Assembly: GCA_016795365.1 (NCBI GenBank) | Contig: JAEUHN010000004.1 | Span: 303,868 to 367,867 of the forward strand | Reading direction: 5' to 3' | DNA: 64,000 nucleotides | Source of the DNA: Verrucomicrobiaceae bacterium | GTDB lineage: Bacteria; Verrucomicrobiota; Verrucomicrobiia; Verrucomicrobiales; Verrucomicrobiaceae | Made by a program: the position numbers and the translations under genes | Notes under the pieces: generated by a model | Seen by the model: only the letters and a program-made list of their open reading frames with translations | Told to the model about the DNA's origin: nothing | The model's database searches: none | Shown here: positions 34,189-42,276 of the stretch, in pieces | Layout: each line of letters opens with the position of its first letter | Position numbering within the stretch: position 1 is the stretch's first letter

Positions 34189-35235
34189 CTACTTCACAAT
34201 CGCCTTCACAGACGAGGCCAGGTCATGGAAGGCTTTGCTCGAAGCGCTCTTCGCGGGGTCGAGCAGTGCCACGGGATGACCTTCATCTCCTCCTTCACGA
34301 ACGCTCATCTCGATGGGGATCTGCGCGAGCAATGGCACGCCGAGACGCTGAGCTTCGCGCTCGCCACCGCCCTTGCCGAAGATCGCATACGACTTGCCGT
34401 TATCGGGGCAAAGGAAGTAGCTCATGTTCTCGATGAGGCCGAGGATCGGAACGTTGACCTTGGCGAACATGCTGGCCGCCTTGCGAGCATCGATGAGCGC
34501 CACCTCCTGCGGCGTGGTGACGATCACAGCGCCGTCGAGAGCGACCGTTTGCACGATGGTGAGCTGGATGTCGCCGGTGCCGGGCGGAAGGTCCAGCACG
34601 AGGTAATCAAGATTGTCCCAGGCGCACTGGCGGAGGAACTGCTGCGTGTAGCGGGTGGCGATCGGGCCGCGCACGATGACAGGTGAATTGTCTTCCAGCA
34701 GGAAGCCCATGCTCATGAGCTGCAATCCATGGCGATGAATCGGAATGATCTGCTGCTCCTCATTGGCCAGCGGACGTTCATCGGTGCCGAACATCAAGGC
34801 GATGCTCGGACCGTAGAGATCGCAGTCGCACAACCCCACGCGAGCGCCGGTCTTCGACAGCGCGACGGCGAGGTTCGACGCGACCGTGCTCTTGCCCACG
34901 CCGCCCTTGCCACTAGCCACCGCGATGATGTGCTTCACACCGGGGATGCTGGACTTGCCCAGACCATCAGCGCTACTCGCGGCTTGTGGTGGTTCTTTGA
35001 TGTCGAACTCCAGTCGGACGCGCCCGATGCCCGGCAGGGCCTCAAGCGCCTTCATCGCTGCCTCATGAATCTGGCGCGGCACATTGGCATCTCGCGTGGC
35101 CAAACTGATCTGCACCTCAACATCCACCCCGGCCACGTGGATGGCTTTGACAAGGCCGAACTTCACGATGTCGCGGCTGAAGCCGGGATAAGGAACGGTG
35201 CTGAGGGTGTCGCGGACGAGCGTCTCGGTGATCAT
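34189..35235 (-). CDS. apbC: Mrp/ApbC/NBP35-family iron-sulfur cluster carrier ATPase
   Basis: A 348-residue cytoplasmic P-loop ATPase that in relatives carries and delivers Fe-S clusters. The N-terminal MIP18/DUF59 domain (about 1-85) precedes IIAVASGKGGVGKSTVASNL, with the deviant Walker A at 109-117. DCDLYGPSI, LVLDLPPGTGDIQLT and TTPQEVALIDARKA are family blocks. The C-terminal cluster-binding motif is normally CxxC after NMSxF. Here it reads MSYFLCPDNG, with C276 kept but Asn at 279 in place of the second cysteine. The ATG at 35235 was chosen because DUF59 begins there. It is 55 bp downstream of the propeller-like gene and 32 bp upstream of the Nudix gene. Confidence 0.93.
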   Translation of the reverse strand: MITETLVRDTLSTVPYPGFSRDIVKFGLVKAIHVAGVDVEVQISLATRDANVPRQIHEAAMKALEALPGIGRVRLEFDIKEPPQAASSADGLGKSSIPGVKHIIAVASGKGGVGKSTVASNLAVALSKTGARVGLCDCDLYGPSIALMFGTDERPLANEEQQIIPIHRHGLQLMSMGFLLEDNSPVIVRGPIATRYTQQFLRQCAWDNLDYLVLDLPPGTGDIQLTIVQTVALDGAVIVTTPQEVALIDARKAASMFAKVNVPILGLIENMSYFLCPDNGKSYAIFGKGGGEREAQRLGVPLLAQIPIEMSVREGGDEGHPVALLDPAKSASSKAFHDLASSVKAIVK

Positions 35236-35290
35236 GGGAAATGGGGCGCGCACTGTGGCGGGGAATGGCGGCTTGCCAAGCACTACGCAC

Positions 35291-36700
35291 TCACTTGAGG
35301 CGGGGATCACTCAAATCAACCCGATACATCATCGCATTGCCATCGTAGCGCGGCGTCTTCAGCCCGCCCGCGCTGATCGTGGTCTGGAAATAAATGACCT
35401 TCCCCTGCTCCTGATCAAAGACATCGAACTGCACCACCGCATCCGCCTTGTGCCCCTCGTGGGTGGCGAGCTGCACAGCCTTGTGCCAAGGTCCATCCAC
35501 TGCTGGCGAGCGGGCCAGCCAGATGGCGCTGTCCTCCGTGCTGAAGATCATGATCCACTGCTTTAAAAACGCGTTCCATCGGATGCTGCCGGAGCAGGGA
35601 GTCAACTCGGCACCTGCCGAACTAAGCTGCATGCGCTCCTCTTTCTCGGTGATCATCTTTTTGGTGATGTAGCGATCCTCATCCGCCTTGGTCATCGGCG
35701 GCTGCAATTGCTGCCAGACCACCGCCCCTTTGGAGTCGTCCCAGGCCAATGCTTCGTAGCTGCCAGGGCTGGTCATGGCCTCGTAAGTCGCTGGCACACG
35801 AACGTGAGCAAAGGGTGTCGCAAAGTAGAAGCGTTCGACCTTGTCCTTCTCATCCGTCACCCGCACCGCATGGCCTTGAGGGAACTGCCAGGTATAGTCT
35901 TCGCCGAGCACCGTGATGCGCTCGAACTGATGCTCTGCACCGATCTCCGCGATGCCATGCTCCACGCGCTTGCCTTGATCTTCACGCTGATAGTGAACGA
36001 TGAGGTGCTCGACTCCGGCGGAGTCCTTGACGCTCACGAGACCATCCAGCCTGACGCTGCCCGGCTCCTTGCCTGCGAGCATCGGCATCGTATCGCCACG
36101 ATCATCGACGAAGTAATTGAAGTGAATTCCCTGGGTGGGATCGAGTCCGCCCGTGGCCGTTAGGTCCGAGGTAGCCCCTGCGCCACGAAGATTGCCTATC
36201 GGATGCGCCGCCCGTTGCGTGCTGCCCCACAGCCAGAAGCACTTGCCCTGGAACACCGCCATCTGCACATCGCTCTGAGCGAGCACGCCGCCTGCGAGGT
36301 TCGGCAGCGGAAGGGGCGACTCCTTTCTCAGCAAGGTGGAATCGCGATAAATCCCCTGCCCCGTGATGCGATACATCCGCTCAGCGAGATTGGTCCGCAC
36401 CAACCGCAGGTCCACCGTGCCCCCGGCTTTGGCCTCAACCATCAAGCCCGCGACGCCGAAGCTATCCTTGGGGAAGGTGTAGCCGGGCGTGCTCACCGTG
36501 AAATGCACCCGCTGCTTCATCAGCCCAGGCTCGTCAAAGGCCGCCCAACCGCCACTGTCCGTCACTAGGCGAATTCCATTGACCGTCTCCAGCGTGACCA
36601 TCGGCACGCCGCGGCTGGTGTTCTCATCCACCACCTGAATGCCAAACGGCTCGCCAGCAAAGGCGGCAGAGGCCAGAAGAAGCATTGGGAGAAGGCGCAT
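35291..36700 (-). CDS. Exported propeller-like protein (GH43-like features) of unknown function
   Basis: A 469-residue protein with a signal peptide (MRLLPMLLLASAAFA), which fixes the start at 36700. Residues 17-110 resemble a carboxypeptidase-regulatory-like beta-sandwich (GIQVVDENTSRGVPMVTLET). The rest contains propeller-like blades such as VAVFQGKCFWLWGSTQ-type (MAVFQGKCFWLWG), RDSTLLRKESPLP, and near the end IRWNAFLKQWIMIFSTEDSA followed by WLARSPAVDGPWHKAVQL, which resembles the last blade of GH43/DUF4185 beta-propellers. No catalytic triad was identified. It probably binds or cleaves a carbohydrate at the cell surface. It heads the leftward run toward the aminotransferase, and is divergent from the DUF423 gene by 77 bp. 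Confidence 0.75.
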   Translation of the reverse strand: MRLLPMLLLASAAFAGEPFGIQVVDENTSRGVPMVTLETVNGIRLVTDSGGWAAFDEPGLMKQRVHFTVSTPGYTFPKDSFGVAGLMVEAKAGGTVDLRLVRTNLAERMYRITGQGIYRDSTLLRKESPLPLPNLAGGVLAQSDVQMAVFQGKCFWLWGSTQRAAHPIGNLRGAGATSDLTATGGLDPTQGIHFNYFVDDRGDTMPMLAGKEPGSVRLDGLVSVKDSAGVEHLIVHYQREDQGKRVEHGIAEIGAEHQFERITVLGEDYTWQFPQGHAVRVTDEKDKVERFYFATPFAHVRVPATYEAMTSPGSYEALAWDDSKGAVVWQQLQPPMTKADEDRYITKKMITEKEERMQLSSAGAELTPCSGSIRWNAFLKQWIMIFSTEDSAIWLARSPAVDGPWHKAVQLATHEGHKADAVVQFDVFDQEQGKVIYFQTTISAGGLKTPRYDGNAMMYRVDLSDPRLK

Positions 36701-36777
36701 AGCTGGAAACGTTAAACGAGTGATTCGCCGCGCGCCAGTCTCTTGACATTGTTTGCCAGCCACCCCACCTCACCACC

Positions 36778-37128
36778 ATGAACACGACCGCTGCTCAAAC
36801 GCGCATCGCTGCCATCTTCGGAGCCTTGGCCGTCACCCTGGGTGCCTTTGGAGCCCATGGACTGAAGGCCACGCTGGCTGCACACGACACGGCTGCGATC
36901 TGGCAGACCGCCAGCCACTACCATCTCATTCACGCCGCCGTGCTGCTCGCGCTGGGCCTCGCTGGCATCAGCCGCTGGGGCTGGAAGTCGATGTTCATCG
37001 GCACCACGATCTTCAGCGGCACGCTCTACGTTCTCGCCGTCACCGGCATCAAATGGCTTGGTGCCATCACACCGATCGGTGGCCTGCTCATGATCATTGG
37101 CTGGCTCCTGGTGGCGGCACGAAAGTGA
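36778..37128 (+). CDS. DUF423 family inner-membrane protein
   Basis: A 116-residue hydrophobic protein with four membrane helices. The family signature FGALAVTLGAFGAHGLK (14-30) and the pair of histidines in WQTASHYHLIHAAVLLALG match DUF423 (E. coli YgdD). Function is unknown in all bacteria. A TTGACA at 36743 upstream has no matching -10 hexamer. It is followed after 67 bp by the ABC ATPase in the same direction. Confidence 0.93.
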   Translation: MNTTAAQTRIAAIFGALAVTLGAFGAHGLKATLAAHDTAAIWQTASHYHLIHAAVLLALGLAGISRWGWKSMFIGTTIFSGTLYVLAVTGIKWLGAITPIGGLLMIIGWLLVAARK

Positions 37129-37195
37129 TCGCATCGGTGGCCTGCATCCGGTCTTGAGGGCTGAGGTATCGTCGCTAGTCTCGCGCGCTCTTCTC

Positions 37196-38002
37196 ATGGC
37201 CACCAAGAAAACGAAGCCCCTTTCATCGCCCACGCTCGAAGTCCGCGGCATCGAGTTCCGCCGCGGACGCAGCATTCTCAAAGGCATCGACTGGCGTGTG
37301 GAACGGGGTCAGCACTGGTGCGTGCTCGGTCCCAATGGCTGCGGCAAGACCTCGCTGATCAACATCATCACCGGCTACGATTCGGCGACGGATGGCTCCA
37401 TCGAAATCGATGGCTCGCACTACGGTGATGACGACTGGCGCGAGGTGCGCAAGCGCGTGGGCATCGTGGCCAGCACCTTGACGGTGATGCTGGAATCGAG
37501 CGAGCCTGTGATCGACGTGATCGCCAGCGGCCGCGATGCCAAGCTGAACCTCTGGGAACCGCCACCCGAGTCCCTGCGCAAGGAAGCGCGCACGCTGCTG
37601 AAGAAGTTTGGTTGTGCCTATCTCGCCGGTGCCCTGTGGGGTCCGCTCTCACAAGGCGAGAAGCAGAAGGTGCTGATCTGCCGCGCTCTCATGGCGAAGT
37701 TTCGTGTGCTCATTCTCGACGAGCCATGCGCCGGACTCGATCCCGTGGCCCGGGAGCATTTCCTGAACTGGCTGCAGGAGATCAGCGCGCGCAAGGGCTC
37801 GCCCTCGCTTGTGATGGTCACTCACCACGTCGAAGAAATCCTGCCCTGCATGACCCATGTGCTCGTGCTCAAGAGCGGCGGCGTGCTCGCCGCAGGTCCG
37901 AAGAGCGAAGTGCTGACAAGCAAGTGCCTGAGTGAAGCGTATGGAGCGAAGGTGACGCTTCAGCATCGCGGCCCTCGCTATCAACTCTTCGTGAACTCCT
38001 GA
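37196..38002 (+). CDS. Stand-alone ABC transporter ATP-binding protein (ModF/YlmA-like)
   Basis: A 268-residue ATPase with one nucleotide-binding domain. Walker A is GPNGCGKTS (45-53), the signature is PLSQGEKQKVLICRALMAKF, Walker B is VLILDEPCAGLDP and the switch is VMVTHHVEEI. The pattern EFRRGRSILKGIDWRVERGQ with ITGYDSATDGSIEI and the SQGE signature are typical of the ModF/YlmA-like group that lacks an obvious permease. Its role may be in metal or molybdate transport, or non-transport. It is followed by the PfkB kinase after 4 bp, which implies cotranscription. No permease gene is near. Confidence 0.88.
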   Translation: MATKKTKPLSSPTLEVRGIEFRRGRSILKGIDWRVERGQHWCVLGPNGCGKTSLINIITGYDSATDGSIEIDGSHYGDDDWREVRKRVGIVASTLTVMLESSEPVIDVIASGRDAKLNLWEPPPESLRKEARTLLKKFGCAYLAGALWGPLSQGEKQKVLICRALMAKFRVLILDEPCAGLDPVAREHFLNWLQEISARKGSPSLVMVTHHVEEILPCMTHVLVLKSGGVLAAGPKSEVLTSKCLSEAYGAKVTLQHRGPRYQLFVNS

Positions 38003-38006
38003 TCCC

Positions 38007-39023
38007 ATGAATCGCAACGGCATCCTCGCAGGCGGCAATTTCATCATCGACCACGTGAAGATGATCGATGCCTACCCCGCGCAGGACATGCTGGCGACGA
38101 TCACAAGCGAAACGTCTTCGAATGGCGGTGGACCCTATAACGTGCTCAAGGATCTGGCGGCCATGCAGGCGGGCTTTCCCCTGGCTGCCGCAGGCCTCGT
38201 GGGACGCGATCCGAACGGCGACTGGATTCTGCGCGACTGCACAAATGCAGGCATTGACACCCGCCAGCTTCAGCAGACCAGCGAAGCACCCACGTCCTAC
38301 ACCGATGCGATGACCGTGGCGAGCACAGGCCGCCGGACCTTTTTTCATCAACGCGGGGCTAACGCCCTGCTTGGCGAAGCTCACTTCGACTTTCGCACCT
38401 CTTCGGCGCGCATGTTCCACCTCGGCTACCTCATGCTCCTCGATGAGATGGACCGCCTGCCGCCCGATGGACGCACGATTGCATCACGCGTGCTGGAGGC
38501 CGCACAGCGCAGCGGGCTCACGACGAGCGTCGATATCGTGAGCACCGAGAACCCGCACTTCCGCGAGATCGCCACCGCAGCGCTGCCCTTCACTGACTGC
38601 CTCATCATCAACGAGATCGAAGCAGGCAAATCCACAGGCATGAACCTCCGGGAGGGCAACTGGGTGAACGTGGAAGCCTGCGTCGAATCCGCCCGGTTGC
38701 TCTTGGATCGCGGGGTGAAGAGCGAGGTCGTCATTCACTTTGTCGAGGGTGCCATCGTCGCATCGGACGATGGCAAGGTAACGACGCAAGGCTCCTTGGA
38801 ACTGCCACACGGATTCATCGCTGGTGCCACAGGTGCCGGGGATGCCTTTGCCGCAGGTTATTTGTTAGGCTTGCACGAGGGCTGGGCGGTGGCCGACCGC
38901 TTGCGACTGGCCGTGTGCTCTGCCGCCCAATGCATGACGCACGCCACACCTTCGCTTGGACTTCGTCCGGTGGCGGACTGCCTTGCGCTTGGGAAGCTGT
39001 TTCCTTTCCGGCTTCTGGCCTGA
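38007..39023 (+). CDS. PfkB-family carbohydrate kinase
   Basis: A 338-residue ribokinase-fold sugar or nucleoside kinase. SSNGGGPYNVLKDLAAMQA is the first PfkB signature region (GG hinge and substrate pocket), and HGFIAGATGAGDAFAAGYLL is the second, with D in GAGD as catalytic base. CLIINEIEAGKSTG contacts nucleotide. The substrate is not identifiable. It begins 4 bp after the ABC gene, so uptake and phosphorylation of a sugar could be linked, although this is inferred. The stop is only 12 bp from that of the convergent lipoprotein gene; no terminator hairpin fits between. Confidence 0.9.
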   Translation: MNRNGILAGGNFIIDHVKMIDAYPAQDMLATITSETSSNGGGPYNVLKDLAAMQAGFPLAAAGLVGRDPNGDWILRDCTNAGIDTRQLQQTSEAPTSYTDAMTVASTGRRTFFHQRGANALLGEAHFDFRTSSARMFHLGYLMLLDEMDRLPPDGRTIASRVLEAAQRSGLTTSVDIVSTENPHFREIATAALPFTDCLIINEIEAGKSTGMNLREGNWVNVEACVESARLLLDRGVKSEVVIHFVEGAIVASDDGKVTTQGSLELPHGFIAGATGAGDAFAAGYLLGLHEGWAVADRLRLAVCSAAQCMTHATPSLGLRPVADCLALGKLFPFRLLA

Positions 39024-39035
39024 ACTGAACGCAGG

Positions 39036-39866
39036 CTACTTCTTCTTGTTTCGATCCATCGCCGTGCCGGAGTAGCTTGATCCAATCGGCTTGTAGCCAT
39101 CAGGCAATGGGGAGGTGGCCCCTTTCACCTTTGTTCCCGTCGTTCCGCCGCCGCCCATGCCTGCGCCGTAGGCTTTCCAACGGGCGAGCACTTCGACCGA
39201 TGAATTCCCGCATGACTTCGATGAACTGCCCTTCGAAGGGGGAGGTGGCGCATAGGATCCCGTGCTCGTTCTGGGGGCCGGTGCTGGCGCGCTTCCACCC
39301 TCTTCTTCTGGAGTTTCAGCCGGGGCTGGGGCTTCGATCTGCGAGATCACCACAGGGGGGGGCGGCTTTTCACCTGCGTTGGGATCGTATCCAAATCTGG
39401 TCTTGAGTTCGTCAGGGAGATCACGCAGCAGCAGCCGCGCAACACCTGCCGTGTGCTCGATCCCGAGTTCCCATGCATCCAAACTCTTCACCTTCGCCGA
39501 AACATAGGTCTTTGCACCGACTGTAAGAGTGCCAAGGTCGGCACCAATCGCACGTCGGCTGATCGTGGAGCGATACTCTTCTTGATAAGCTACCATCGCC
39601 TTGGCTAGCGCACCACACTCCGCAGCCACTTTCTGGACCTGCACTCTTGCCTCGTCAAATGAGTCACTCGCTTGCTTCTGTTGCTTCTGGGCCTCTTCCA
39701 ATTCGATCCGAAGCTTCGCCGCGACTCTCTTGGTAGCCACGAGTTCTGGCTCAACCTTGTCACGCTCGTCCCTCAGGGTCTGAAGGGTGGACGTCATGTC
39801 TTGTTTGCAACTGATCCCCAAGAGTGTCCAAGCAAGAGCGACTAGAGTGGAAGTGACTATTTTCAT
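39036..39866 (-). CDS. Coiled-coil lipoprotein A with SHD1-like module and GYKPIG tail
   Basis: A 276-residue predicted lipoprotein: MKIVTSTLVALAWTLLGISC has its lipidated cysteine at C20. A coiled coil (about 25-75, RDERDKVEPELVATKRVAAK...) leads to a small beta-barrel-like module (about 98-155: GADLGTLTVGAKTYVSAKV, LGIEHTAGVARLLLRDLPDE, FGYDP). The module resembles a verrucomicrobial SHD1-like domain. A Pro/Glu linker follows, then a tail with VEVLARWKAYGAG and DGYKPIGSSYSGTAMDR. I do not recognise a named family. It shares all these parts in order with the next gene upstream (39921-40871), so the two are tandem paralogues. It is convergent with the kinase gene. Confidence 0.75.
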   Translation of the reverse strand: MKIVTSTLVALAWTLLGISCKQDMTSTLQTLRDERDKVEPELVATKRVAAKLRIELEEAQKQQKQASDSFDEARVQVQKVAAECGALAKAMVAYQEEYRSTISRRAIGADLGTLTVGAKTYVSAKVKSLDAWELGIEHTAGVARLLLRDLPDELKTRFGYDPNAGEKPPPPVVISQIEAPAPAETPEEEGGSAPAPAPRTSTGSYAPPPPSKGSSSKSCGNSSVEVLARWKAYGAGMGGGGTTGTKVKGATSPLPDGYKPIGSSYSGTAMDRNKKK

Positions 39867-39920
39867 ACCGCGCATGACTTAACCCGCCTAGGCGTCAGCC
39901 GCAAGCTTGAGATCAAGCCC

Positions 39921-40871
39921 CTAACGACGCGAACCGTAGAGTCGATCAAGATTGCTGCCGACATAATTCCACCCAATCGGCCTGTAGCCTGATGAGGTTC
40001 TCCCAGAACTCATGGGTCTGGAGGAACTGTAACGGGACGAAGCACCGTCAGCATATCCTCCACGCCAAGGCCCAGGGCTGCTGATCTTTGAATTCGTCAG
40101 ACTGGGAGGAACAGGTTTGAAACGACTGCCAAATGAATCGGTCAATGCCATGCGGTAGGGATTGCCCGGCCCCCACCACGCCAGCACTTCCACGGTCTTT
40201 GGTCGAGATGCTTTCTTCGAATGAACATGGCTAAACCGGGAAACCGAGGTCGGGCGCGCAGGAAGCGATGCTGTTCGAAAAGGAGCGGCGCTCGATACCG
40301 GCTTGGCTTGAGCGGGAGGAGACAGCGAAACCTTCAATGCCATACTGGCCGGTGTCGGCCGAACGTAGCTGGCAAGGTCGAGAGGCTTCGGTTTAAAAGG
40401 CGAATCCTCAATGTTCATCAGCCGACTCTTCTTCAGCCGCGCAATGCCATCGGTATGGGAAATGAGAACGTCGTGCTCCGTGACCTGCCTTATCAAAACA
40501 TCTCGATAAACGGTGACCCCAATGCCGAGAGAGGGCAGACGAGTGCCCGCTACGAAGCTATCTTTTTCTACGCCCAACTTAACCACATTCGATAATTCCA
40601 TCCGCAGGTCACGAATCTTCGCTTGAGTCGAATGAACCTCAATCTCGAGTTCCAACCCTGCGGATTTAAGATTGTAAATGGCCGCGTCCAGTCGATTAGC
40701 CTCAGCTCTGAGCCGCGACAATTGTGCCCGAGTCGACGCATCGATCTCGGTCAGTCTGCAAACTTCGTCTTCAAGCACCGCCACCGCATCACACTGATCC
40801 CGGCTGCACGATGAAAGCCCGGCCATCATCGTGAACATCGCCAGACAGCCGAGATGTCGGATAGCGTTCAT
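39921..40871 (-). CDS. Coiled-coil lipoprotein B, paralogue of A
   Basis: A 316-residue predicted lipoprotein (MNAIRHLGCLAMFTMMAGLSSC, lipidated C22; ATG at 40871). A coiled coil (about 28-82) precedes the module GTRLPSLGIGVTVYRDVLIR ... HDVLISHTDGIARLKKSRLM, which corresponds to the HTxG[IV]ARL module of lipoprotein A but lacks its LPxEL-FGYDP ending. A Ser/Pro-rich linker follows, then VEVLAWWGPGNPYRMAL, a Ser/Arg-rich stretch and GYRPIGWNYVGSNLDRLYG. The shared ending GY[KR]PIGxxYxGxxxDR is the clearest link. Function is unknown. It begins 83 bp downstream of the DUF1501 gene in the same direction and ends 54 bp before lipoprotein A. Confidence 0.75.
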   Translation of the reverse strand: MNAIRHLGCLAMFTMMAGLSSCSRDQCDAVAVLEDEVCRLTEIDASTRAQLSRLRAEANRLDAAIYNLKSAGLELEIEVHSTQAKIRDLRMELSNVVKLGVEKDSFVAGTRLPSLGIGVTVYRDVLIRQVTEHDVLISHTDGIARLKKSRLMNIEDSPFKPKPLDLASYVRPTPASMALKVSLSPPAQAKPVSSAAPFRTASLPARPTSVSRFSHVHSKKASRPKTVEVLAWWGPGNPYRMALTDSFGSRFKPVPPSLTNSKISSPGPWRGGYADGASSRYSSSRPMSSGRTSSGYRPIGWNYVGSNLDRLYGSRR

Positions 40872-40954
40872 GCTGTGATCATAACGGCTGCTAAGCGGAT
40901 TCGGCAATCCCAAATCCTCAGCCTCATGAGAGTTTTCACGCCCAGCAGGCGACC

Positions 40955-42253
40955 TCAACCAAACAGCGAGGTCAAGGGTTGACCCTTGTCCGCAACAGTG
41001 AATGGACGCTTGCTGGGGCTGAAGATCACCTGATCAAGAGGCAGTCCCAGGGCATAGGCGATGGTCGCATTGAAATCAGGAACCATGACCTTGTTCTCGA
41101 CTGCCTCATGACCGCCCTTGTCGGTCTTGCCGTAAATCTGTCCACCCCGAATTCCACCGCCAGCGAGGATGCTGCTGAAGACTTTCGGATAGTGATCGCG
41201 ACCTTCGTTTTGATTGATCTTCGGGGTCCGGCCAAACTCGGTCGTGACGACCACGAGCGTGTCCTCAAGCATGCCACGCTTGTCCAGGTCGCCAAGCAGT
41301 GCGGAGAGCCCCTGGTCGAGCTTGGCACAGTTCTCTGGCACACGGACGAAGTTATCGTTATGCGTGTCCCAGCCACCCAGTGTCACCTCAACGAAGCGAA
41401 CACCATGCTCCACGAGACGACGTGCAAGCAAGCATCCCTGGTTGAAAGCATCCTTGCCATAGAGCTCGTGCATCTCAGCAGGTTCTTGATTGAGATCGAA
41501 GGCCTTCAGGTCCTCGCTCTTCATGATCTTCACGGCGTCCTTGTAGATGTCGCCAAAGGCCCTCAGATCAGCGTAGTCATACTGGCTGCGGAACTCAGCA
41601 TCCAGCTTCTGCGACAGGCTCACACGGTAATCGAGGTCAGCCTCGGTCAAATGGCCAAGGCGTTTGCTGTTTTGCAATCCAGACGCCGGATTGCTGATCG
41701 ACAATGGGGAAACGGCAGCCTCGAAAAATCCAGCGCCTGGGTGCTTGCTGTCATTCGTGATGACCACGCTCGACGGCAGGGATGGGTTGTTGCGACCTTG
41801 GAACTTCGTCATCCACGCCCCCATGGATGGGTGCTTAATCGTGCTGCGCAGCGTGTAGCTGGTGTGCATGAAATAATTGCCCTGAGCATGGGCTCCCTGG
41901 GTGGATGCCAGAGAATTGATGATCGCCACGTGATGCATGTGCTTTGCCGTCAGTGGCAGATACTCGCTGAGCAGCACACCATCGGCGGAGGTCTTGATGT
42001 GATTCACCGGCCCGGCTTCATCGGTGCCTGGCTGGGCATTGAACGTGTCCAGATGGCTCATGCCGCCGGACATGTAGAGGTAGATGACATTTTTGGCCGT
42101 CGCCACTTGCTTGGCCTTGGAAGCGCCTTCAAAGGCAGCGTTCGCACGGCCCATCAGTAGCGGAGCCGCAGTGACACCAAGGCAGGTCTTGGCCATCCGT
42201 GAGACAAACTCACGACGAGAAACGTCATCCGATTTGGCGAGGAGAGCATTCAT
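40955..42253 (-). CDS. DUF1501 family protein (Tat-exported, sulfatase-like fold)
   Basis: A 432-residue protein of the DUF1501 family, common in Planctomycetes and Verrucomicrobiota. The N-terminus VSRREFVSRMAKTCLGVTAA is a twin-arginine signal (SRREF). NVIYLYMSGGMSHLDTFN (metal Asp-like), DKRGMLEDTLVVVTTEFGRT and NQNEGRDHYPKVFSSILAGG are the family blocks, which resemble the alkaline phosphatase/sulfatase superfamily core with a changed active site. Biochemical activity is not established. It starts 23 bp after the DUF1549/DUF1553 gene. This pair is one of the most conserved gene couples in the superphylum, so a joint function outside the cytoplasm is likely. Confidence 0.94.
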   Translation of the reverse strand: MNALLAKSDDVSRREFVSRMAKTCLGVTAAPLLMGRANAAFEGASKAKQVATAKNVIYLYMSGGMSHLDTFNAQPGTDEAGPVNHIKTSADGVLLSEYLPLTAKHMHHVAIINSLASTQGAHAQGNYFMHTSYTLRSTIKHPSMGAWMTKFQGRNNPSLPSSVVITNDSKHPGAGFFEAAVSPLSISNPASGLQNSKRLGHLTEADLDYRVSLSQKLDAEFRSQYDYADLRAFGDIYKDAVKIMKSEDLKAFDLNQEPAEMHELYGKDAFNQGCLLARRLVEHGVRFVEVTLGGWDTHNDNFVRVPENCAKLDQGLSALLGDLDKRGMLEDTLVVVTTEFGRTPKINQNEGRDHYPKVFSSILAGGGIRGGQIYGKTDKGGHEAVENKVMVPDFNATIAYALGLPLDQVIFSPSKRPFTVADKGQPLTSLFG

Positions 42254-42276
42254 AGTAAGGCGGGCAGGTCTGGGGT

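Noticed and set aside
36743..36777. TTGACA as promoter of the DUF423 gene
   Set aside because: No -10 hexamer at 15-19 bp spacing.
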